This document shows, in pieces, positions 1-6,396 of a DNA stretch of 9,956 nucleotides. The DNA comes from Aquifex sp. (GTDB lineage Bacteria; Aquificota; Aquificia; Aquificales; Aquificaceae). The notes beneath the pieces were generated by a model that had not been told where the DNA came from, ran no database searches, and was given only the letters and a program-made list of their open reading frames with translations. The position numbers and the translations under genes were made by a program. The DNA lies in NCBI GenBank assembly GCA_015487405.1, contig WFPV01000110.1, forward strand, positions 1 through 9,956. The letters are read 5' to 3'. Within the stretch, counting starts at the first letter, position 1. Each line of letters starts with the position of its first letter.

Positions 1-2772
1 TATGTAGGGCTTTGCCACGAGATACTTACCTGCGTCCGAGACACGGGTGCTGTCGGTTCTGTGATAGGTGATGTATCCTCCCTCAAATAGCTCCTGGAGA
101 ATCTTCATAGTTTTCGGAGCGGAAAGGTGAAGCTCTGCGTTTGCATCTTCCAGTATGGTGTCGGTGGTGTAGGGTGGAAGCGGTCTCTTTTCGTCCTCCC
201 GAGGATTTTCTAAAAGGATATCCGCAAGCTCTAAGTCTTTGAATACTTCCTTTGCGAACCGAAGGTCTTCAATATCAATCTTTACGGGATACTCGTTTAT
301 CTTTAATAGTATTTCTCCCTTCTTTTGCTTTGCTTCCTCGTAGCGTTTTATGACCCAGCCGAGAACGGGAGTCTGAACTCTTCCTGCGGAGAGCCATTTC
401 TTACCGAAAACTTCCCAAAGGATGTGAGAGAGTGTGAATCCCACCCACCTGTCTAAGATTCTTCTAACAAGCTGAGCCTTTACGAGGTTTAAGTCAACGT
501 TTCTGGGGTTTTCTATGGCTTCCCTGAAGGCTTTGGGAGTGACCTCGTGGAACTCCACCCTCTTTATGTTTCCATTGAAGGGTTTTGTTAGGAGAAAGAG
601 GTCGTAGCCTATCTTCTCACCTTCGGCGTCGGGGTCCGTAGCGATGAAGACCTCGTCAACCTCGTATCCGACCTCTCTAATGCCTTTAATGATTTCTAAC
701 TTGTCCTCTATCTTTCCCTTGCACCTGTTTTTTAAATACTTATAGTCGGTGTGCTGTTCGTGGGTGTCCCTGCATATCTTTATGGTGTCGTATATGGGAA
801 GGTAGGGGTAAGTATCGTCAAGGACTCCGAAGAATCCTTTATCCGTAATGAGGTCAAGGACGTGTCCGAGTGATGCGGTTATCACGAGAAGTCTGTCGCC
901 TAAGGGAACTTCGTAGGCTACACTGTCCTCCACGAGTCTCATCTGGGGTTTTCCGAAGAAGCTTGCTATGGTTCTTGCCTTGTTCGGACTCTCTACCACC
1001 ACGAGGGTGGTTTTAAATAAATCCTTTATCTGAACTACACCCTTGCCTTCTAAGATTGCTCTTGCCCTTTTTCTGTCCTCGTCTATCTCCTTGATAAGTT
1101 TGTCAAGGTCTATCTCGCTGAGCCTCTTGAACTCTATCTCTTGTGTCATGTAGTAAAGGGCTAAGCGTTTCTTGAGAGAGTAGAAGGCTTTAGGGTCAGA
1201 GTAATAAACTACGGAAAGTCCCTTCGTCATTCCTCCTGCGATGAATCGGGAAGTCCTGCCGCTTGCCTGTATGTAGGAGTTTGCGTCTCCTACGACTATG
1301 TAGAGCTTTCCTTCCTTGGGAACCAGGGATATATCTTCGGAGTTTTTAATCTTTTCTAAAAACTTCTCGTCCTTTAGAAACTTCTCAAGGAAGTCCTTAA
1401 TTTCTTGAACCCTTTCCTTTACTCTCGGATACTGGTCAAGGAGCTCTTCCCTAAGAGTGAGGTATCTCTTCAGATAGGTTATGTATTGGAGAGCTTTCAA
1501 GCGGTCGTCTCCCTCAAAGAGGTTCAGGAGTGTGAGAAGTAAGGAGTGAAGTAGTGGCGGGTTGAGGCTCAGCTCTGTGGGAAATACGTGCTTAGGCGGG
1601 TCCAAAAAGACCGCATACCTGATTATGTGGGGAAGGTCTATTCCCCTCACGAGGGGATTCGTTATGTGGGAAATTCCGACCGCTACGTCAAACTCCCCCT
1701 TTTCCAATATTGCGTAAAGCTCTTCGGGCTTATAATCCAAATAGCTTATAGCGTTTATTCCCTTTTCCCTGTAATACTTAACGACTTCCTCAACCTTGTC
1801 TTTTCCGTAAAATACCGAAAGGTAAACGAGTCCTCCCTTTCCGACCTTCTTGATTAGCTCTACGGATTTTTCAAGTGCCTCCTCTAGATCTTTTACGGGC
1901 TCGGCAACATCAACGATATTCCTGAGGGTCGTTATCGCTTTCTGGATATCAAAACCGAGAAGGTTTCTAAACAGATATGCCCTCTTTCCTTTTGGTTTTA
2001 GTGTAGCGGAGGAAACGATAAGGACGGTGTCCCTCTTTCTCTTTCTTATCCGTGCGAGCCTGTCGTAATCCCTCTGACTCTTTTCTTCCTTAAGGGCGAG
2101 CTTTATCTCTTCATCGGTAAATCCAAGGAGTTTAAATAAATTCTCTACGTTCTTTCCTCTCTTGAGGAAGCTGTCTATGTCGTCTATAAAAATCAGCTTA
2201 AACTTAAAGTTCATTAAGTTCTCAAAGTTTTTGTGGAGGAACATATTGGTTCCGAGAAGGATATCCCAGTCTCCGCTTAGGAACTGTTCCTTTATTTTTT
2301 TCGTGGATTTATAGACGAGGATTTTTCTGTTTATTCCCACCTTTTGTGCGAGCTCGTTCAGTCTGTCGCCCGCCTGCTGAGCCAAGAGTCTCGTGGGGAA
2401 TATCATTAATACCTTCGGTTTTATAAAGAGGGACATAACGAGTCCGAAGGTGGTCTTTCCCACGCCTGTGGGTGCTACTATAGCGAAGGACTGGTTCATA
2501 AAAACTCTTTTTGCCCAGACCTTTTGTAGGCTCCAGGGTTTTGCTCCGACAGCCCTCTCGAAGAAGTTTATGAATTCCTGGAGTCTTCTGTCGGTTTCAC
2601 AGAAGGGCTTTAGAAACTTTAAGGTATTTAACTCTTCAAGTTCACTGCAGACATTTTTACCCTCTTCGGGTTTCGGAAGACACTTAGAGCAAGGGAGCCC
2701 TTTCTCTAACCTGTCCGAGCTTATTACCCCTCCGCAGTTGGGACATCCCCTCTCTATCAGTTCTAAAGCCAT
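1..2772 (-). CDS. rgy: Reverse gyrase, 3' end outside window
   Basis: Reverse gyrase introduces positive supercoils into DNA using ATP and is the hallmark enzyme of hyperthermophiles. I translated 924 uninterrupted codons running off the left edge. An N-terminal zinc finger uses Cys10/Cys13 and Cys28/Cys31. The helicase-like half shows Walker A APTGVGKTT (100-108), the Walker B variant DDID (197-200), SAT (255-257) and motif VI QASGRTSR (502-509); the insert at about 390-485 is probably the latch. The topoisomerase IA half starts at VVVESPNKAR (591-600), has the TOPRIM acidic motif DPDAEGE (713-719), and the catalytic Tyr903 within GYITYHRTDS. Family members are usually 1,100-1,200 residues, so some 200-250 C-terminal residues are missing here. 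The usual second CxxC/CxxC finger in TOPRIM is not recognisable; only Cys667, His671, His674 and Cys684 are present. The start ATG (2772-2770) lies 7 bp after the upstream methyltransferase stop, with GAGGG upstream as ribosome site, so the two are probably co-transcribed. Confidence 0.97.
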   Translation of the reverse strand, partial: MALELIERGCPNCGGVISSDRLEKGLPCSKCLPKPEEGKNVCSELEELNTLKFLKPFCETDRRLQEFINFFERAVGAKPWSLQKVWAKRVFMNQSFAIVAPTGVGKTTFGLVMSLFIKPKVLMIFPTRLLAQQAGDRLNELAQKVGINRKILVYKSTKKIKEQFLSGDWDILLGTNMFLHKNFENLMNFKFKLIFIDDIDSFLKRGKNVENLFKLLGFTDEEIKLALKEEKSQRDYDRLARIRKRKRDTVLIVSSATLKPKGKRAYLFRNLLGFDIQKAITTLRNIVDVAEPVKDLEEALEKSVELIKKVGKGGLVYLSVFYGKDKVEEVVKYYREKGINAISYLDYKPEELYAILEKGEFDVAVGISHITNPLVRGIDLPHIIRYAVFLDPPKHVFPTELSLNPPLLHSLLLTLLNLFEGDDRLKALQYITYLKRYLTLREELLDQYPRVKERVQEIKDFLEKFLKDEKFLEKIKNSEDISLVPKEGKLYIVVGDANSYIQASGRTSRFIAGGMTKGLSVVYYSDPKAFYSLKKRLALYYMTQEIEFKRLSEIDLDKLIKEIDEDRKRARAILEGKGVVQIKDLFKTTLVVVESPNKARTIASFFGKPQMRLVEDSVAYEVPLGDRLLVITASLGHVLDLITDKGFFGVLDDTYPYLPIYDTIKICRDTHEQHTDYKYLKNRCKGKIEDKLEIIKGIREVGYEVDEVFIATDPDAEGEKIGYDLFLLTKPFNGNIKRVEFHEVTPKAFREAIENPRNVDLNLVKAQLVRRILDRWVGFTLSHILWEVFGKKWLSAGRVQTPVLGWVIKRYEEAKQKKGEILLKINEYPVKIDIEDLRFAKEVFKDLELADILLENPREDEKRPLPPYTTDTILEDANAELHLSAPKTMKILQELFEGGYITYHRTDSTRVSDAGKYLVAKPYI

Positions 2773-2779
2773 ACTACTA

Positions 2780-3463
2780 TCATACCCTCTCTATCTCTAA
2801 GACTATGTTCTTGGGAGAGATGATTTTTTTGTCCCTCTTTAGGGTCACCTTCAGGTCTTCTCTCACCTTGTCTTTCAGGTAAAGACTCCATCCTGCGTAA
2901 ACGCCGAGCTCATCTATAACGAACTGATATCGTTCTCTCGGGAATTTTCCTTCACAGCAGGGAACGAGAACAGCGTATTTGATGTTTTCATTTCTATTGA
3001 CGATATCTATAAACCTCTCCGATAGATCTCTGCAGAGGTGTATCCCCGTGAGGATAACCTTGTCCCCCGCTTCCCTAACGAGTTTCTCAAAATCCTCACT
3101 CATTATGTCCATATTTATGAATTCGGCATTCTTTAGATACTTGAAGTGTTCCCTATCCGCGGAAGTGTCCAGGTCCACAGCTATAACCTTACTTTTCGGA
3201 TGCATTAGAGCCACGAGCGTGCTCAAGAATCCTTTTCCGGAGCATACGTCTATTACGACATACTCAGGATCCCTTATCAGATAATCCTTTATCCTTTCTC
3301 TGACTCCCATAGCCTCGGTTATCTCTTTCCAGAAGGTGTTTTTCCTTCTGAGCTTTCTGAACTCCTCCTTCGTTTCAAAGAGCTTAGCTATCCTTAGCCT
3401 TTTGAAATTCCTTATGTAGGCGTTCTGGCTTTCTTTTACTTGCGTTTCGTTTGTAGTAGTCAT
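2780..3463 (-). CDS. SAM-dependent methyltransferase (Methyltransf_32-like)
   Basis: A probable cytoplasmic class I methyltransferase of 227 residues. The SAM-binding motif I is VIDVCSGKGFL (70-80) and the acidic motif II is VIAVDLD (93-99). A later segment, HLCRDLS (142-148) followed by VPCC (167-170), resembles the LHxCGDLS...PCC pattern of the PF13679 (Methyltransf_32) family, which is related to the tRNA methylase Trm13 and METTL25. Here the glycine usually found after the cysteine is an arginine (Arg145). The N-terminal 60 residues are basic and helical, which would suit nucleic acid binding, but this is inference; the substrate is unknown. It is the first gene of a pair with reverse gyrase 7 bp downstream. 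No Shine-Dalgarno sequence precedes the ATG, only a T-rich stretch, so translation may start without one. Methyltransferase fold is confident, substrate is not. Confidence 0.85.
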   Translation of the reverse strand: MTTTNETQVKESQNAYIRNFKRLRIAKLFETKEEFRKLRRKNTFWKEITEAMGVRERIKDYLIRDPEYVVIDVCSGKGFLSTLVALMHPKSKVIAVDLDTSADREHFKYLKNAEFINMDIMSEDFEKLVREAGDKVILTGIHLCRDLSERFIDIVNRNENIKYAVLVPCCEGKFPRERYQFVIDELGVYAGWSLYLKDKVREDLKVTLKRDKKIISPKNIVLEIERV

Positions 3464-3565
3464 GAAAATAAAATAAAAAAATTAGCCTCTATAGGTAACT
3501 ATGCTAACCGATCTGAAAGTTTTGTAAGAGTTGATAAAGGAGGACTAAAGAGATAAAGAGGAAGA

Positions 3566-3667
3566 ATGAAGTGGGAGAAGTTGAGAGAAATACAGAATGA
3601 TGAAATTAGTGCGTTAGGCTTTTGTAATATGTTATTTATCAAGCAAGAGTTGACACTAATCAAATAG
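3566..3667 (+). CDS. Possible 33-residue small ORF, doubtful
   Basis: An ATG-started frame of 33 codons ending in TAG. The peptide starts MKWEKLREIQNDEIS and has mixed charged and hydrophobic residues, with one cysteine (Cys20). AAGAGGA lies only 3 bases before the ATG and a better AAAGGAGGA lies more than 20 bases away, so neither is well spaced. I recognise no family. It may be a real small protein, a fragment of a decayed gene like its neighbour, or chance. Confidence 0.2.
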   Translation: MKWEKLREIQNDEISALGFCNMLFIKQELTLIK

Positions 3668-3702
3668 GTTCTCAAAGATACTGAACTCCATTTCCCCTTA
3701 AT

Positions 3703-3950
3703 TTACTCCCAGCTTGCAGGAATTCTTTCCATCATCCTCAGACTCTCCTCAAAAGCCCCAATATACTTCATCACGGTAATCATTGAACCTTTAAACTTCA
3801 GTCTTTTGGTTAACGTCGCGGCTCTTGGTTCCATTTCCCCTTCGCAAGTTTCTTCCAGTTCTCCGGCGTTGCCAAGAGAACAAAGTCGTAATCCCTCTCG
3901 TCGTCTTTCCCGCTTCCATGACTTTCCCTTTTCTACTTTTATAAATTTGC
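3703..3950 (-). pseudogene. SCP2 sterol-carrier domain gene remnant, frameshifted
   Basis: Read on the minus strand, three consecutive segments in alternating frames together resemble the C-terminal two thirds of an SCP2 (sterol carrier protein 2) lipid-binding domain. The first ends FIKVEKGKS (about 3950-3920). The second, in another frame, includes DYDFVLLATPENWKKLAKGK (about 3890-3835). The third, back in the first frame, runs from ATLTKRLKFKGSM to IPASWE and the TAA at 3705-3703. The order matches the family pattern of a KVEKG strand, a 'D..F....ENW..L..G' segment, and a K(L)K.KGSM.....K helix. The shifts near 3917 and 3815 compensate each other: the first behaves like one extra base and the second like one missing base. 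The N-terminal part is absent, and the remnant stops just before hldD. AAGGGG and a short open frame follow its stop. Two base-calling errors could explain the shifts but not the missing start. Confidence 0.7.
3918..3945 (+). promoter_or_regulatory. Candidate sigma70-type promoter for hldD operon
   Basis: ATGACT (3918-3923, 4 of 6 matches to TTGACA), a 16 bp spacer, and TATAAA (3940-3945, 5 of 6 matches to TATAAT) would start transcription near 3952, giving a leader of about 27 bases before hldD. It lies within the decayed SCP2 gene, on the opposite strand. Only the sequence match supports it. Confidence 0.4.
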
Positions 3951-3958
3951 AGAAGCTC

Positions 3959-3982
3959 AAGGATGATAAAATGTCCCTATGA
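3959..3982 (+). promoter_or_regulatory. Ribosome site and 3-codon leader ORF at hldD start
   Basis: AAGGA (3959-3963) is 15 bases from the hldD ATG, which is too far for efficient use, but it is 7 bases from another ATG at 3971. That ATG opens a 3-codon frame (Met-Ser-Leu-stop) whose TGA (3980-3982) overlaps the hldD ATG (3979-3981) as ATGA. Ribosomes may therefore load at the mini-frame and re-initiate at hldD, in the same way as the ATGA junction at the other end of the gene. This is inference from spacing. Confidence 0.35.
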
Positions 3983-4908
3983 AAATTCTTATAACGGGAG
4001 GAGCAGGCTTTATAGGTTCTAATCTTGCTCACACTCTTCAGGAGAGGTACCCAGATGCCAAAATATACGTTCTTGACAACTTCTCTTCGGGACACTTTAA
4101 GAATCTTATAGGCTTTAGAGGGGAAGTAATAACCGGCGACGTGAGAGATAAAGAACTTTGGAACTATATAAGAAAAAAGTTTTTCTTTGACGTTATATTT
4201 CATAAAGCTGCAATAACGGATACTACAGTTATGGACCAAAGGCTTATGATGGAAACTAACGCCGATAGTTTTAGGTATATCCTCGATCTTGCTGTGGAGT
4301 GGGGAGCCAAGGTAATATACGCTTCCTCCGCCGGCGTTTACGGAAATACTCCTCCGCCCATGAGAGAAGAAGAAGGGCTTGAGCCTGAAAATATATACGG
4401 ATTTTCAAAGCTTTCTATGGACCGTATAGCCCTTGAGTATATGCAGAACTATCCCGAACTATCTATAGTTGGTTTTAGATACTTTAACGTTTACGGACCG
4501 AGGGAAGAGTACAAAGGAAAAACTGCAAGCATGATTTTCCAGCTTGCGGTTAAGATGCTAAAGGGGGAAAAACCCCGGCTCTTTAAATGGGGAGAACAAA
4601 AAAGAGATTTCGTTTACATAAAGGACGTTATAAAAGCCAACCTTCTTGCATTAGAAAAGGACGTATCGGGAATATTCAACGTGGCTACCGGCCAAGCACG
4701 CAGTTTCAACGAGATAGTTGAGATACTGAACAGAGAGCTCGGAACAAACTACGAAGTGGAATACTTCGATTGTCCTTACGACTTTTATCAGGAGTTTACT
4801 CAGGCAGATCTAACGAAAATTCGTAACACCCTCGGATACGAGCCAGATTATTCCTTAGAAGAAGGTATTCACGACTACATTCCTTACATAAAGAAAATCG
4901 TGAAATGA
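3979..4908 (+). CDS. hldD: ADP-L-glycero-D-manno-heptose 6-epimerase
   Basis: A cytoplasmic NADP-dependent epimerase that converts ADP-D-glycero-D-manno-heptose to the L-glycero form used in the lipopolysaccharide inner core. It is an extended short-chain dehydrogenase: Rossmann motif GGAGFIG (7-13), the cofactor-binding VLDN (31-34), the active-site serine region YASSAGVYG (114-122) and catalytic Tyr140-x3-Lys144. The family's second catalytic lysine is matched by Lys179 in REEYKGKTAS. The stretches GFRYFNVYGPRE (165-176), KRDFVY (208-213) and FTQADLT (273-279) are nearly the same as in Escherichia coli HldD, and the 309-residue length matches its 310. The alternative, UDP-glucose 4-epimerase, is less likely because these motifs and the short length are HldD-like. 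The stop overlaps the start of the next gene by 4 bases. Confidence 0.9.
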   Translation: MKILITGGAGFIGSNLAHTLQERYPDAKIYVLDNFSSGHFKNLIGFRGEVITGDVRDKELWNYIRKKFFFDVIFHKAAITDTTVMDQRLMMETNADSFRYILDLAVEWGAKVIYASSAGVYGNTPPPMREEEGLEPENIYGFSKLSMDRIALEYMQNYPELSIVGFRYFNVYGPREEYKGKTASMIFQLAVKMLKGEKPRLFKWGEQKRDFVYIKDVIKANLLALEKDVSGIFNVATGQARSFNEIVEILNRELGTNYEVEYFDCPYDFYQEFTQADLTKIRNTLGYEPDYSLEEGIHDYIPYIKKIVK

Positions 4909-5798
4909 GGGTTGTTTTCTTCGGAGGAAAAGGAGGAGTTGGGAAGACTACCATCTCTTCCGCTTACGCAGTGAAGAAAGCAGAGGAGGGAAAAGAGGTC
5001 CTTCTGATTTCCACAGACCCTGCTCACTCCCTCTCAGATATTTTTCAAGAAGAAATTAAAGGTGAGAAAAAACTAAGAGACCGCCTTACGGCGGTGGAGA
5101 TAGATATTGAAGTGGAGTTTGAAAGTTACAAGGAAAAAGTTCTTAAACTTTCTTCCCATTTGTTTAGTTTCCAAACAAGACAAACCCTTGAAGATCTCCT
5201 CCATACCCTTGAGGAGAGCCCGGGAATAGAGGACGTAGTAATTCTGGAAACCTTATCAAGAATTCTTATCACTAAGAACTATGACATCGCGGTGGTGGAT
5301 ACAGCTCCAACGGGACACACCCTAGGTCTTTTAAAAACTGTCAGAAACGCTTCCGGTATCCTCAGAGAGGTAATAAAGATAAAAAAAAGAATAAGAACCT
5401 TAAGGGAAATGGCTGGAAACGAAACGAAGGACACAGCCTTAGAGATAATAGAAGAAAGAGAAAAGAGATTGAACACATTTGCTCGTATAGTTTATACAGA
5501 ATCTCTATTTATTCCTATCTTGAATCCCGAAAAGCTTCCAGTACTCGAAACCAGGAGATTAATCTCCGGCTTAAAACACATAGGAATAGACGTAAACACG
5601 ATTATCGTCAACAAGGTTCTCCCGCAAAATCCTAAGGATCCTTTCCTCGTAAAGCGAAAGGAAGTAGAGAAAAAGTATTTAAAGGAGATAGAGGAATTTT
5701 TCCGCGGAATGAGGAAGTTATATATCCCATTGTTGGAGGAAGAAATTGTAGGTTACGAAAGGCTTATGAATTTTGCTCGGAAGTTTCTTTCAATTTAG
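4905..5798 (+). CDS. ArsA/Get3-family ATPase, single domain, no cysteines
   Basis: A 297-residue deviant-Walker P-loop ATPase. GGKGGVGKTT (7-16) has the signature Lys9; STDPAHSLSD (36-45) is switch I; SPGIEDVVIL (105-114) matches the ArsA/Get3 SPGxEE region; DTAPTGHTL (132-140) is switch II; PLLEEEIVG (275-283) is the conserved C-terminal loop. Family members either drive arsenite export (ArsA, two fused ATPase halves) or target tail-anchored membrane proteins (Get3, a homodimer). This protein has one ATPase unit, like Get3, so it would act as a dimer. It contains no cysteine at all, so it has neither the arsenite-binding thiols of ArsA nor the zinc CxxC of eukaryotic Get3. No arsenic transporter gene is nearby. 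A role in protein targeting or envelope assembly is possible, but the function is unknown. It starts in an ATGA overlap with hldD; its last 35 bases overlap the end of the opposite-strand TPR-like gene. Confidence 0.85.
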   Translation: MRVVFFGGKGGVGKTTISSAYAVKKAEEGKEVLLISTDPAHSLSDIFQEEIKGEKKLRDRLTAVEIDIEVEFESYKEKVLKLSSHLFSFQTRQTLEDLLHTLEESPGIEDVVILETLSRILITKNYDIAVVDTAPTGHTLGLLKTVRNASGILREVIKIKKRIRTLREMAGNETKDTALEIIEEREKRLNTFARIVYTESLFIPILNPEKLPVLETRRLISGLKHIGIDVNTIIVNKVLPQNPKDPFLVKRKEVEKKYLKEIEEFFRGMRKLYIPLLEEEIVGYERLMNFARKFLSI

Positions 5799-6396
5799 AG
5801 AGAAGTCTTTCTTTTACTTCGTCGTAAAAAGGATATGTTATGCCCTCCTTTCTTATCCACTCAACCATATCCAAAGCTTCTTTAATTTTTCCTTCTCTTT
5901 CAAGCAAATAAACGTAAATCTCAAAGGCCGTTATCTGGGGCAGGGTTCCTCCCCAGCGCTGTCTTAGCTCCTCCTTATACTGAGGGTATAGCTCCACGTC
6001 CTTAAGGACGTACTCTTTGACCTTCTCCACATCCCTCTTATTTTGAGCAAGCAGGATAAGGTCATTCAGAATCATGTGAGCCTCCAAGGGAGTTCCTTCC
6101 ATTTTCAGGGCTTCGTTGTAAAGCCATTCAGCAAATTCGAAGTCTTTTTCTAAAAGAGCCTGCTGGGCTAGGCTTCCCAGAAAAGTCCTCTTAGTGTAAG
6201 GAACGTTTCCTACCTCTCCTGTGTCGAAGTGTTTCGCTTTAAAGGGAAAGTTTATGTTCTTTATGGTTTTTAAGGAGTAGTAGTATTTAACTTTTTTCTG
6301 ATACTTATGGGGAAGGTTCTCAAACCAATCCCACAGGTCTAAAGCCTTCAGTATTCCTCCCTTCTCTCTGAAAATTCTAAATACCCTTCCTATCAT
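5764..6396 (-). CDS. TPR-like helical protein, function unknown
   Basis: A 210-residue protein without signal peptide or membrane segment. The middle and C-terminal parts (about 70-200) are strongly helical with TPR-like spacing: FLGSLAQQALLEKDFEFAEW (72-91) is followed by NEALKMEGTPLEAHMIL, then a third pair around KVKEYVLKDVELYPQYKEEL and a fourth around EIYVYLLEREGKIKEALDM (159-177). Such repeats usually bind other proteins. I chose the ATG at 6396-6394 because it forms an ATGA overlap with the archaemetzincin stop; an in-frame ATG 13 codons upstream (6435) would overlap that gene by 43 bases. Neither start has a clear Shine-Dalgarno sequence, which fits translational coupling. The pairing suggests it may bind or regulate the protease, but this rests on gene order only. 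Its 3' end overlaps the ATPase gene tail to tail. Confidence 0.75.
   Translation of the reverse strand: MIGRVFRIFREKGGILKALDLWDWFENLPHKYQKKVKYYYSLKTIKNINFPFKAKHFDTGEVGNVPYTKRTFLGSLAQQALLEKDFEFAEWLYNEALKMEGTPLEAHMILNDLILLAQNKRDVEKVKEYVLKDVELYPQYKEELRQRWGGTLPQITAFEIYVYLLEREGKIKEALDMVEWIRKEGITYPFYDEVKERLLSKLKETSEQNS

Larger units (their letters stand above)
3464..3978. other. Gene-poor interval with decayed gene
   Basis: This stretch separates the divergent methyltransferase/reverse gyrase unit and the hldD operon and contains no intact gene. Its right half (3703 to about 3950) is a frameshifted SCP2-domain remnant on the minus strand. The left half holds a 33-codon plus-strand frame (3566-3667) and an 11-codon minus-strand frame (3691-3656, MEFSIFENLFD then stop) preceded by AAGGGG, which could be the surviving start of another lost gene. 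The AT-rich 3464-3480 just before the methyltransferase start probably holds part of its promoter, but I could not fix a convincing -35/-10 pair there. I saw no tRNA-like fold, repeat array or transposase remnant. Confidence 0.6.

Noticed and set aside
2393..2800. Plus-strand open frame of 135 codons
   Set aside because: It lies antisense to the zinc finger and Walker A region of reverse gyrase, whose motifs are unmistakable; no domain is visible in this frame.
3480..3512. TTAGC...GCTAA inverted repeat before the methyltransferase
   Set aside because: The arms are 5 bp, with a loop of about 16 bases; too weak to call an operator or terminator.
3650..3655. Perfect TTGACA hexamer as a -35 box
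   Set aside because: No -10-like sequence is found 16-18 bp downstream, and any transcript would run antisense through the SCP2 remnant.
3703..4239. Minus-strand open frame of 178 codons as one protein
   Set aside because: Its N-terminal half is antisense to hldD and only its last 40 or so residues and a short stretch near 3930 look like real protein; the middle matches SCP2 only in another frame.
4905..5798. Annotation as an arsenical pump ATPase
   Set aside because: The family fit is good but the arsenite-binding cysteines and any arsenic transporter gene are absent.
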